A stretch of DNA of 56,100 nt, from the NCBI GenBank assembly GCA_003138955.1, contig PLHP01000403.1:1487-57586 (forward strand), in the 5' to 3' direction. Positions within the stretch are counted from its first letter, which is position 1. Each line of letters starts with the position of its first letter. This DNA comes from Acidobacteriaceae bacterium (GTDB taxonomy: Bacteria; Acidobacteriota; Terriglobia; Terriglobales; Acidobacteriaceae). The notes under the pieces are model-generated. The model was not told the origin of the DNA and did no database searches. It saw only the letters and a program-made list of their open reading frames with translations. The translations under genes and the position numbers were made by a program. Below, in pieces: positions 1 to 9,373 of this stretch.

Positions 1-108
1 AATCTTGAGGTGCACCACAGGGAATTCCGCAGCCATTCGGGAGACGACACAGAGGAAAACTTGATCACGCTGTGCACGGCATGCCACGGTGGAGTCCATC
101 GCCGCTAA
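1..108 (+). CDS. HNH endonuclease family protein, C-terminal end (5' truncated by window)
   Basis: Frame 1 reads NLEVHHREFRSHSGDDTEENLITLCTACHGGVHRR*, the HNH signature (VHH..HSG.D..EN..TLC..CH). Confidence 0.8.
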   Translation, partial: NLEVHHREFRSHSGDDTEENLITLCTACHGGVHRR

Positions 109-391
109 GGCCTCACCTGACAGTAGCGACACAGCGCCAGACACAGCGATGGCAGTCAGTTTCCAGGCATAGGTTTCCAGGTGGAAATACGGAAAAGTCC
201 CCCACTGGAAAAGAAAGCACCGGTCGCTTTCAGGAAGGACTCCTTACGCATCCAGCAGGCAAAGAAGCCCGGCACGCGGAGATGACTGGGCACCGCCCGA
301 ACTCCGGCGCGCTCGCGAACAGAGAAGAATCGCTCGGCCAGTGAAGTTGTGTCGACGTCGAATGCATTCTGAAGCCGTAGCTTTGCGGCGT

Positions 392-877
392 TTATCGCTT
401 GTAGCCGATCTTGCGCAAGAGATCGTGCCGCCAAGCAATATCAGGTTCGCTCTCTATACCTTTGGGTGAGCTACCATCGATGACCCCGAGCACACCGCGG
501 CCTTGTTCGCTCTCAGCAACGATGATCTCGACCGAGTTGGCCGTGGCGCAGAATATAGAACATACTTCGGGTACGTTGCGGATCGCGTTCAGGACATTGA
601 TGGGGTATGCATTCTGAAGCACCAAGACAAACGTATGACCGCAGGCCAATGCCTGGGCATTCCGGACGGCTGTATCTCGAAGCGTCTGGTCATTTCCCTC
701 TGACCGGGTCAGGCACGCTCCCGAGCTTTCGTTGAAGGCCAGACCAAACTTGGCTTGAGGCACGGTCGTCGCGACTGCTTCGTAGAGGTCTTCGACAGTC
801 TTGATGAAGTGGGATTGGCCAACGATGATGTTGGCATCGGCCGGAAACTCCATGCGAACTGCCTTCATCGGTAGCAT
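392..877 (-). CDS. Adenosine-specific kinase family protein (PF04008-like)
   Basis: Motifs NIIVGQSHFIKTVEDLYEA, FVLVLQNAYPINVLNAIRNVPEVCSIFCATAN, VIVAESEQGRGVLGVIDG; start trimmed to an internal Met. Confidence 0.85.
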   Translation of the reverse strand: MLPMKAVRMEFPADANIIVGQSHFIKTVEDLYEAVATTVPQAKFGLAFNESSGACLTRSEGNDQTLRDTAVRNAQALACGHTFVLVLQNAYPINVLNAIRNVPEVCSIFCATANSVEIIVAESEQGRGVLGVIDGSSPKGIESEPDIAWRHDLLRKIGYKR

Positions 878-908
878 TTCGTCCTCCGTCTGTCTATGAG
901 CATACCTC

Positions 909-1145
909 TCACGCGCTGCGCTTGCGTTCCGTACGTGTGCCACCTTCGGCATAGAGGAACTTCATCATGCGACGTTCGAGTTCCAGGTCTTCCAATTTTT
1001 CTTGTGGGCGGAAGTGCGGCTCCCAGAGACGGCCGCCTCGCACATTGATCAGCTTGGTCTTCACGACCCCGCCCATCTTGGCAGCTCCGGCCTTGGATTC
1101 CACCTCGAGGACTTTGTAAATCTGTCCTTCGATGCGGATAATCAT
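909..1145 (-). CDS. Small protein equivalent to EF-P domain I (KOW-like) only
   Basis: MIIRIEGQIYKVLEVES..GGVVKTKLINVRGGRLWEPHFRPQEKLEDLELERRMMKFLYAEG aligns by eye with the EF-P N-terminal domain, then stops. Confidence 0.7.
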   Translation of the reverse strand: MIIRIEGQIYKVLEVESKAGAAKMGGVVKTKLINVRGGRLWEPHFRPQEKLEDLELERRMMKFLYAEGGTRTERKRSA

Positions 1146-1251
1146 TCCCTCGCGTCACTCTGATGCGGTGACCATGGCCGACACTGCACAGCTTGCGCTC
1201 TCATGGCGGCATTGACAACCAACACGACGGGGCCTAAGAAGGTTCTGTGGA

Positions 1252-1755
1252 GTGACGAAGATGCCACCAGCCGTCGCCAGGAAGCTCGGTATCAATCTCC
1301 GCTCGCGAAAAGAAGGAGAGTTGTTCAAATGGTTCCTGGCCTGCCTGCTCTTCGGCAAGCCGATCCAGCAGGAGATCGCCGAACGCGCTTACGCTCAGCT
1401 TGTGTCGGCGGGTTTGCGGAGCCCGGAGGCGGTTCTGTGCGCAGGGTGGGACGAATTGGTCCGGTTGCTGGATGAAGCTCACTACGTGCGATACGACTTT
1501 TCCACTGCGACTAAGCTGCTGGAGGTCTGCCAGGAACTGAAACAGCGCTCCGGCACGATGACAAATCTGATCGCGCAGGCGAGCTCAGCTCGAGAACTTG
1601 CTGCCTGCCTGCAGGAGTTCAAGCACATTGGCCCGGTCACGGCACGGATTTTCACGCGAGAGATCGGGCCGCTCTGGTATGGCGCACATCCTTCCTCGCG
1701 CAAGCGGGCGCGGCCGACACGCGATCATGCCGTGGGAAAATCGCGCCGCCGCTGA
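1252..1755 (+). CDS. HhH-GPD / endonuclease III-like DNA glycosylase family protein
   Basis: Helical protein with LLFGKPIQQEIAERAYAQL and HhH-like FKHIGPVTARIFTRE. Confidence 0.6.
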   Translation: MTKMPPAVARKLGINLRSRKEGELFKWFLACLLFGKPIQQEIAERAYAQLVSAGLRSPEAVLCAGWDELVRLLDEAHYVRYDFSTATKLLEVCQELKQRSGTMTNLIAQASSARELAACLQEFKHIGPVTARIFTREIGPLWYGAHPSSRKRARPTRDHAVGKSRRR

Positions 1756-1994
1756 GCCGCAATTGTAACGGCAGAGCGGGTCGCCACTATCACACGGTCG
1801 ATGACGCCGGTCACTGCGGGCCGGATTTGCAAGCGGGTAGCCACCGGTTGTCCCCACGTCGCGCAGAGTTCCTCCCCTGCTTTGGTTCAGCCCGAACTAG
1901 CAGGTGACGTGGAGAATGGCGTTGGTGTTCTTCGGTTGCTCGATCCGCCTAGATCAGCAGAAAGGTCAAGCGCAAGCGCAGAATCAGGTGCCCC

Positions 1995-3131
1995 ATGCCT
2001 GATTTCCTTACGCTAGCCTACGCCGCATACGAAAGGGGCTTCCCTGTAGTACCTGTCATGACGGGTGAGAAGACGGGTACCCAGGATCGATGGAACAAAT
2101 TTCCGCATAGGACGAAGTCCGAGATCGCGCTGACCGCTCACGACTTTCCCTGTGCGAACATAGGCATCGTCAGTAAGCGTAGCCTCGGAAACCTTTTGCT
2201 CTTCGACGATGACAGCGGAGCCATCGCTTTGATGGAAGTAGGTACGGGCGAGAAGGTATCAGGCGTTACGCTCACAGTTCTTTCACGTCCCGACACTGAC
2301 CCTACAAAGCGACATGCATATCTGCTCCAGACTGAATACTCGCTCCTACGACTCGGTAACAAGACCGTAAGCGTAAAGGATTCGACGAAGTGGAAACAAG
2401 GAAAGTCGGCAATGATTCATCCCGAGCGGTACGCGATACGCGGGATAGGCGGCGCAGCGTACGTAGTAGGTGCGGGGAGTGTTCGCGACGATGGTCAGGT
2501 CTATAGGTACGAAGACGAGTCATTGGTTCCGATTCCGATTTCTCCGAAGCAAGTAGACTGGCTTGCGGATGAGTTTAAGAAGTCCCGCTCAGCAGTAGCA
2601 AAGGCGGCGCGACAGACACAGACCGAGAAGAAAGAGGGCGATCTTCCTTTTTCCAGCGGGGAGACTTACGACGCGCTGCGGGCATACATCTGTCGACTGG
2701 CCTCATGGGGGATGGATCACAAAGATATTGAAGCCGCCCTGCACCCGTACGCGGTCGCCTACTGTGAGAACGGCGCGGAGTATGTGCGCGTTCACCGTCT
2801 TCAACTTCATAAGATGGTGTCCAAGAAAAAGGTAATTCCGCCGTCAGTAAAGAGACACATTACGCAGCCGAAGAAAACGAGCACGATGATCGAGAAGAAG
2901 ATCACTCGGGTGCTCTCACTTGAAGAGGTGATCGAGAACTGTTTGAACGGGTTCTCTAAAATCTCTTCGGGGGAGTTGTACGAGAAGATCACGGCGGCGT
3001 GTACGGTGTCGGGCAACACCTTCGGACGCGCTCAACGTATGTCCGTAAGCAGAGTGATGCGTCGAACTGGTTGGACAGCGGGCAAGAAAGGTCTTAGAAG
3101 AGGTGAGTGTTTATGGGTGAGAAACCTGTGA
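1995..3131 (+). CDS. Bifunctional DNA primase/polymerase N-terminal domain (Prim-Pol) protein
   Basis: N-terminal PrimPol pattern: LLLFDDDSG, RHAYLLQ, GIGGAAYVVGAGSVRDDGQVYRY; C-terminal winged-helix-like region. Confidence 0.7.
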   Translation: MPDFLTLAYAAYERGFPVVPVMTGEKTGTQDRWNKFPHRTKSEIALTAHDFPCANIGIVSKRSLGNLLLFDDDSGAIALMEVGTGEKVSGVTLTVLSRPDTDPTKRHAYLLQTEYSLLRLGNKTVSVKDSTKWKQGKSAMIHPERYAIRGIGGAAYVVGAGSVRDDGQVYRYEDESLVPIPISPKQVDWLADEFKKSRSAVAKAARQTQTEKKEGDLPFSSGETYDALRAYICRLASWGMDHKDIEAALHPYAVAYCENGAEYVRVHRLQLHKMVSKKKVIPPSVKRHITQPKKTSTMIEKKITRVLSLEEVIENCLNGFSKISSGELYEKITAACTVSGNTFGRAQRMSVSRVMRRTGWTAGKKGLRRGECLWVRNL

Positions 3132-3429
3132 TGATACCGTTCGTTCGCGCCTACGGCGCTCACTCACAAACCAACACCAACCCCAAGGGGGGTTTCCGTA
3201 AGAGGGGGGAATATAAGGGAAGAGGAGTCAACCACCGATAACCAGTGGCATTGCAATGGCGAGTCGCGATAGTGCAGAACGTTCTGGTATGGGTGACAGG
3301 GTCGAAAATCCGGATCTCTCTCAGTTTGGATTGCTCACTCGAATCGGCGGGTATGAATGCGGGGACTCGCGGAAGATCCGGCCCCTGGCTGTCTCGGGCA
3401 ACGATCGCAGCGTAAGTGGCCGGATAAGC

Positions 3430-3921
3430 TTACGCACTCTTCCCTAACTGGAAGGCTTCCACGTTCACGTCATGGATGGCTTCCGGCAAGTTGTGCTTGA
3501 TGGCGGCAGTCCACTGTTCGTCGGAGAACGGCAGATGCCGGCTAAGCGCTCCCAACAGAGCCACGTTGATGCTGCGCTTATTGCGGAGCTTCTTTTCGTC
3601 CACTGTGGCGGGCTCGATGAGCACGCCGTCTTTGCGCAAAACGGCGGCGTTCACGGACACTTGGTCGGCCGAGATGACCACCAGGTAGTCTGCCTCGCCT
3701 TCGGGCACCATGGGGCTGAAAACTTGGGTGCCGAAGCGTACGTCGCTGGAAACCGAGCCGCCGCGCTGGCTCATGCCATGAAGCTCGCTCTTCTTAACGT
3801 CCAGACCGGCGCTGACGGCCACGTCGGCCACGATGTCGGTCGCGGTCAAGACCCCTTGACCGCCCAGCCCGGCCACGACGATGTTGGTAACCTTTTTGTC
3901 GGTCATAACTTTGTCGGTCAT
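3430..3921 (-). CDS. iorB: Indolepyruvate (aryl-pyruvate) ferredoxin oxidoreductase beta subunit
   Basis: NIVVAGLGGQGVLTATDIVADVA, KKSELHGMSQRGGSVSSDVRFG; start overlaps the iorA stop (ATGA). Confidence 0.85.
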   Translation of the reverse strand: MTDKVMTDKKVTNIVVAGLGGQGVLTATDIVADVAVSAGLDVKKSELHGMSQRGGSVSSDVRFGTQVFSPMVPEGEADYLVVISADQVSVNAAVLRKDGVLIEPATVDEKKLRNKRSINVALLGALSRHLPFSDEQWTAAIKHNLPEAIHDVNVEAFQLGKSA

Positions 3922-5501
3922 CCCACCTCGCACTTGTCCCATTCCTTGATGAAGCGCGTCGCCAGCAAGCAAGTGCGGCGCGCGATAATCACGGTGAGTT
4001 CTGTTTTTTCCATGGCTTCCCCAAGCAGTTGCTCGAAGGCTTTGGGGTCGGCCGTATGATCCAACACGTGGACGTTCTTCACGCCCATGGCGCGAACCAC
4101 GTCTTCGATGACGATCTTGTTGGTCTTGACATGATCCAGGTTGCGCCCGGTGCCGGGATGTTCCTGGAAGCCGGTCATGGCGGTAATCCCGTTATCCAAC
4201 ACCAGCATTACGTAACCGGTCGGCGGCGGGTTATAGATCATCTCCGCCAGGCCGGTAAGGCCGCTGTGCATGAAGGTGCTATCGCCGATCACGCCGACCA
4301 CGCGCTTCGCCTGTTCCGGAGGGAGGGAATGACGTAGGCCGAGACCCACGCCGAAAGAGGCACCCATGCAAAGAATCGTGTCCACGGCGTCGAAGGGCGG
4401 CATAACCCCCAGGGCGTAGCAGCCGATGTCGCCGGACACGATTGCCTTCAGATTGCTCAAGGCTTGGAACGCAACCCGGTGTCCGCAACCCGGACAGAGC
4501 GCGGGCGGCTTGCCCGGAGCCGGTTTCTCCTCGGGAGAGGCGTCCCGCGTCAGAATGCGGCGCATGCGGTTGACGTTCAACTCGCCGAAGCGATACTGCT
4601 CCAGCTTTTCCTCCACCGCGATGCCGGCGGCGCGTGCCCCTTCCACCAGATACGGATCGCCTTCTTCGACGACCACGCAACGCTCCACGCTGGCGGCGAA
4701 CTTGCGCATCAAATCCACCGGCAGCGGGTGGGTCAACCCGATCTTCAGAACGCTGGCGTCCGGCGCCGCCTCGCGCACGTGCTGGTAGGAGATGCCGGAG
4801 GTAATGATGCCGAGCTTCTTAGAGCCTTCGATGACCTTGTTCAGGTCGGAGGTTTCGTTCCACGCGGCGATCTCCTTCAAGTTGGCGCGCAGCCGGTGGT
4901 GGGCCGGGCGGGCATAGGCTGGTACCATAACGCGCTCGGCAACGTGGCGCACGTAGTTGCCTTGGCGCGGCGCCGGCACCGGAACCTGCCCCTGCTTCAC
5001 CAAGGTCTTGGAATGGCAAACCCGGGTGGTAAGGCGATACAGCACGGGTATCCGCCAACGCTCGGAAATCTCAATCGCGCGCAGCAGGAAGTCATAAGCC
5101 TCCTGCGAGTCGGCCGGTTCCAGCATGGGGACGCCGGCGGCCACGGCGTAGCGGCGGTTATCCTGCTCGTTCTGGCTGGACGCCATGCCGGGATCGTCGG
5201 CCGAAATCACCACCAACGCGCCTTCCACCGGCGTATAGGCAGCCGTAAACAACGGATCGGCGGCCACGTTCAGGCCGACGTGCTTCATGGTCACGATGGC
5301 GCGGGCGCCGGCGTAGGCCACGCCCACCCCAACTTCCAACGCCACTTTTTCGTTCGGCGCCCACTGCGCGTGTCCGCCCAGTTGTTCAAAATATTCCAGA
5401 ATTTCGGTGGAAGGCGTACCGGGATATCCGGTTCCTAGATTCACCTTCGCATCGAATGCCGCTGTCGCAACCGCTTCATCACCACTCAGAAACAACATCA
5501 C
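3918..5501 (-). CDS. iorA: Indolepyruvate (aryl-pyruvate) ferredoxin oxidoreductase alpha subunit, lacking the C-terminal ferredoxin domain
   Basis: GYPGTPSTEILEYF, CPGCGHRVAFQAL, TPP motif GDSTFMHSGLTGLAEMIYNPP...VLDNGITAMTGFQ; ends RRTCLLATRFIKEWDKCEVG*. Confidence 0.88.
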   Translation of the reverse strand: MMLFLSGDEAVATAAFDAKVNLGTGYPGTPSTEILEYFEQLGGHAQWAPNEKVALEVGVGVAYAGARAIVTMKHVGLNVAADPLFTAAYTPVEGALVVISADDPGMASSQNEQDNRRYAVAAGVPMLEPADSQEAYDFLLRAIEISERWRIPVLYRLTTRVCHSKTLVKQGQVPVPAPRQGNYVRHVAERVMVPAYARPAHHRLRANLKEIAAWNETSDLNKVIEGSKKLGIITSGISYQHVREAAPDASVLKIGLTHPLPVDLMRKFAASVERCVVVEEGDPYLVEGARAAGIAVEEKLEQYRFGELNVNRMRRILTRDASPEEKPAPGKPPALCPGCGHRVAFQALSNLKAIVSGDIGCYALGVMPPFDAVDTILCMGASFGVGLGLRHSLPPEQAKRVVGVIGDSTFMHSGLTGLAEMIYNPPPTGYVMLVLDNGITAMTGFQEHPGTGRNLDHVKTNKIVIEDVVRAMGVKNVHVLDHTADPKAFEQLLGEAMEKTELTVIIARRTCLLATRFIKEWDKCEVG

Positions 5502-5541
5502 GTTCTCCAGTCAAAAACGAAATCATTCTGAGGCCCCAGGT

Positions 5542-5952
5542 TCAGCCTCCAAGGAATTCTCCTGTGTATTCGATCGCCGACTCTTCTTGGCGCAGGACAC
5601 GCAGTACGCCTTCGGTCAGGGCCAACAATTCGTCTTCGCCCGGATACACCAGGGTGGGAGCGATCCACTCGACGTATGGGCGCACTTCCGCGATCAACCT
5701 CGTCGAGTACGCCATGCCCCCGGTAAGCAGAACGGCGTCTACGCAGCCCTGAAGCACCGCAGCCATGGCGCCCGTTTGCTGTCCAATCTGGTAAGCCATG
5801 GTATCGAACACCAGCTTCGCTTTGGCATCGCCCGCGTCCATCCACTCCTCGATCTTCACCTCCTTGGTGCCCAGATACGGTTGCCGTTTTGAGGCGGCAT
5901 GTCCGAACAGCGCATAACGGTCACTACTGCCAAAGACGCGCAAGGGGTACAA
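5542..5952 (-). pseudogene. buk: Butyrate kinase, C-terminal fragment
   Basis: PYLGTKEVKIEEWMDAGDAKAKLVFDTMAYQIGQQTGAMAAVLQGCVDAVLLTGGMAYSTRL...VYPGEDELLALTEGVLRVL matches the C-terminal part of butyrate kinase; N-terminal domain absent. Confidence 0.75.
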
Positions 5953-6011
5953 GCCAACTCTTATGCCCCACCCGGCTCCATGCCGCCGCCCACAGATGCT
6001 CAGCAGCCGGC

Positions 6012-6461
6012 CTACTTTGCTTGCAGGGATTCGATGTACTTGGTAAGGTTTACCACGCGTTGCTGCACCTCACTCTCGTGTCCACTACTCACACTCCAAA
6101 ACAACGTTCCCCACACCGGCATCTCCTTGGATCCGTGCGCGGGAAGCTCGGATTCGTTGCGGATGGAGGCCGCAACTTTCAGCGAGGGATATTTCCCTCC
6201 GTTGTTCTTGCTCAGCAGGGTAAGGTCGGTGGGAGGAATCTTCAGCGCGCTGGCCGCGGGCCCTCCACCTTTGCCGTCCGTTCCATGGCAAACGGCACAG
6301 TATGCCGTGTACATACCCTTGCCGGGTACAGCTGACATAGGCTTGACGGGGACATGCTTTATGGTTTTCTCTGTTTGGCCCTGTGTTTGGTCCTGTGCGG
6401 CGACCGTGCAGGTGAATACGATCAAGGCAGTAAACATCACAATCATTTTCTTCATGGACAT
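6012..6461 (-). CDS. Secreted c-type cytochrome
   Basis: Signal peptide MSMKKMIVMFTALIVFTCTVAAQ, heme motif CAVCH, distal Met region KEMPVWG. Confidence 0.85.
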   Translation of the reverse strand: MSMKKMIVMFTALIVFTCTVAAQDQTQGQTEKTIKHVPVKPMSAVPGKGMYTAYCAVCHGTDGKGGGPAASALKIPPTDLTLLSKNNGGKYPSLKVAASIRNESELPAHGSKEMPVWGTLFWSVSSGHESEVQQRVVNLTKYIESLQAK

Positions 6462-6690
6462 CGCATTTTCTCCTTTCAAACCCAAGGCTCTGCTCTTGAA
6501 ACTCTAAGTGGGAATTCCCTTTTTGACCCTAAGAACGGCTGTTATTGTCCCCTCAATCCCTGTTCGCGTCAATGTGAAACGATTTTGGTGACGTCAAGCT
6601 GCTTGTATAAATACGGAGAGGGTGCGGGTTTTCCACTCCAGATTGAATCTCTGGAAGATGGAGTAGATGATGCGGTCCACACTTTCTAGT

Positions 6691-7242
6691 TCACAAAGCA
6701 AACCATGGGACGGGTCCGTCGCTGCACTTCCACAAAGCAGCGTCGATCACGTTGGTGGGGCGCAGTTTTCGCCGTAGGTGCCGGGGAAAGGCGTAGAACG
6801 GCAGCAGTTCCGGCAAGTTGCGTTCCAGGCGCCGCACCATCGCCCCATACTTCCGGTGCCAACGTGCCCGGAACCTCCGAAACGCCTGTTCCGCCTGGAC
6901 GCGGCTCTCAGCCAAGTAAATTGCCTGGGCACCCGTCTTCGCTTCGCCGTCGTCGCGCTTTCCGAATTTTCTCCAGAATATTCCGCATCTTGTGCACCCA
7001 GCAGCGCTGATGACGCACCCGCGGATAGACGGTCGGAATCGCCGCTGCCAAACCACCAGGGCAGCCATCGGTAACGATCGGGCCCAAGTGTTTGCTCTCC
7101 AGTGCGCGCCGGTACAGATCCTGCGAAGGTGCTGAGGCTGAGAGGTATTCCAGCAGTTGGATGAAGGTCCGCCACATGCCGGCGACGCTTTTCCACGACC
7201 CGTGGTTCGTCGTGGTTCACACACCCGGAGATGTTGGCCCAT
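6691..7242 (-). pseudogene. Decayed IS256-family (mutator-type) transposase
   Basis: Fragments in different frames: GPIVTDGCPGGLAAAIPTVYPRVRHQRCWVHKMRNILEKI and RRFRARWHRKYGAMVRRLERNLPELLPFYAFP..LRPTNVID. Confidence 0.8.
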
Positions 7243-7429
7243 ACCTTTCGCGGCTGCACGCTTGGTTTACTATTGGGGCTAGAAGACAATCGAAAAGCCT
7301 TTGAACGCTACAAGGCAATACGACAGCGAGAGCGGGCGTACGTATAAGCGGCTCCTGCTGCAAAACTGGCACCGAAGAGTTATCGGCGCGAATCTGGCTC
7401 CGAATATATCGAATTTCCAGGAGTTGATT

Positions 7430-9163
7430 ATGACGGTTAGCCATATTGAAACGGCGGGTGTGCATCAGCGTGAGGGGCTAAAAGCTTTTCTGGCTGCGCG
7501 CGAGTTTTTGTTGACGCACCGCGAACACTACCAGACCGCTTACCGCGATTTTCGCTGGCCTCAGCTCGATAAGTTCAACTGGGCGCTCGATTACTTCGAC
7601 ACCTTCGCGCGTGGCAACAATAAGCCGGCGCTTTGGATCGTGGACGAAAACGGTCCCGAGGTGAAGCTGAGCTTCGCCGAGATGTCACGGCGCTCCAACC
7701 AGGTTGCGAACTTTTTGCGCCAGCAGGGAGTTTGCCGCGGTGACCGCCTTATCGTCCAGCTTCCCAACCTGGTCGCGATTTGGGAGATCATGCTGGCGGC
7801 TCTCAAACTTGGCGCCATTGTCATCCCCGCTGCCACGCTGCTTACCGTCGCCGATTTGCGCGACCGCCTTGATCGCGGCAAAGCCCGCCACGTGATCACC
7901 CTCTCTGGCCTGACCGAAAAATTTGCCAGCCTGGGCGGCGATTACACTCGCATACTCGTCGGCGCAGCGGAAGAAGGCTGGGTGCCCTACGCACGAGCCT
8001 ACGAACAAAGCCCCGACTTCACTCCGGACGGCGAAACCAATGCGACCGATCCGTTCATGCTCTATTTCACTTCGGGCACGACCGCTCTGCCCAAGCTAGT
8101 GCTGCATACTCACCAAAGCTATCCCGTCGGCCACCTCGCCACCATGTACTGGATTGGCATCCGCCCCGCTGATGTCCACTTGAACATCAGCACTCCCGGA
8201 TGGGCCAAGCACGCCTGGAGCAGCTTCTTCGCGCCGTGGGACGCAGGCGCCACCATCTTCGTGCACAACTACGATCGCTTCAGCGCCAAGCGGACCCTCG
8301 AGGTAGTCGCCCGCTGTGGCGTCACCACGATGTGCGCGCCACCGACCGTTTGGCGTCTGTTCATCCTCGAGGATTTGAAGTCATTCCCGGTGCAGCTGAA
8401 AGAGCTGGCAAGCGCCGGCGAACCGCTCAACCCGGAAGTTATCGAGCGGGTGCGAGCGGCTTGGAATATCACCATCCGCGACGGCTTTGGCCAGACCGAA
8501 AACGTCCTCCTGCTGGGTAATTTTCCAGGACAGACCGTCAAGCCCGGCGCCGTGGGCAAGCCCTCGCCCGGGCACCGCGTCGTTCTGCTCGATGCTGAGG
8601 GCAAGGAGTCCGATGACGGCGAGATCTCGGTCGTGGCCGATCCCAAGCCCATCAGCCTGATGGTCGGCTACGTGGACGATGAAGAGCGCACCGCACAATG
8701 CTTTGCCGGAGGTTACTATCGCACCGGCGATGTGGCTCACCGCGATGCCGATGGTTACTTCACCTACATCGGCCGCGCAGACGACGTCTTCAAGAGCTCG
8801 GATTATCGCCTCAGCCCGTTCGAACTGGAGAGCGCACTGATCGAGTGTGCCTGCGTCGCCGAAGCTGCGGTTGTGCCCAGCCCGGACGCCATCCGCTGGA
8901 ATGTGCCCAAGGCTTTCATCACCTTGAGGCCCGGCTTTCAGCCGTCGGCTGATCTGGCACGGGAGATTTTCAAATTCATCCGCGCGCGTCTCGGTCCCTA
9001 CAAGCGCATCCGCCGGATCGAATTTTCCGAGCTGCCCAAGACCATTTCCGGCAAGATTCGGCGCGTGCAGTTGCGCCGCATCGAATCGCAGCCGGGCGAA
9101 GGCCGCCGTCCTGACGAGTATTGGGAAGATGATTTCCCCGATCTAAAGGACGCGACAAAATAA
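7430..9163 (+). CDS. AMP-forming acyl-CoA synthetase (medium-chain/aryl type)
   Basis: LYFTSGTTALPKLVLHTH, DGFGQTENVLLLGN, YYRTGDVAHRDADGYFTYIGRADDVFKSSDYRLSPFELES, PKTISGKIRR. Confidence 0.9.
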   Translation: MTVSHIETAGVHQREGLKAFLAAREFLLTHREHYQTAYRDFRWPQLDKFNWALDYFDTFARGNNKPALWIVDENGPEVKLSFAEMSRRSNQVANFLRQQGVCRGDRLIVQLPNLVAIWEIMLAALKLGAIVIPAATLLTVADLRDRLDRGKARHVITLSGLTEKFASLGGDYTRILVGAAEEGWVPYARAYEQSPDFTPDGETNATDPFMLYFTSGTTALPKLVLHTHQSYPVGHLATMYWIGIRPADVHLNISTPGWAKHAWSSFFAPWDAGATIFVHNYDRFSAKRTLEVVARCGVTTMCAPPTVWRLFILEDLKSFPVQLKELASAGEPLNPEVIERVRAAWNITIRDGFGQTENVLLLGNFPGQTVKPGAVGKPSPGHRVVLLDAEGKESDDGEISVVADPKPISLMVGYVDDEERTAQCFAGGYYRTGDVAHRDADGYFTYIGRADDVFKSSDYRLSPFELESALIECACVAEAAVVPSPDAIRWNVPKAFITLRPGFQPSADLAREIFKFIRARLGPYKRIRRIEFSELPKTISGKIRRVQLRRIESQPGEGRRPDEYWEDDFPDLKDATK

Positions 9164-9373
9164 ACTGGGGCGCGCCGAAAAGGGCGCCGCTTTCCTGGAC
9201 CATACGAACTCCCCGCTTGTTCTAGACAGCCTTCTCCCATCCCAGCCTTTCGGCTGAGAGTACGACCGCGCGACCCATCGAGCAGGCGTTTTCCCATGTG
9301 AAATCCTGAACGGCAGAGGTATAGTTATGCATTCAAGCTGGTCTGCCCGCGCGGCGGGACCGGAGATTCGTCC

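Noticed and set aside
4464-5438. Long + strand ORF (324 aa) opposite iorA
   Set aside because: Antisense shadow of a well-supported gene in GC-rich DNA; low-complexity His/Gly/Arg-rich translation with no motif.
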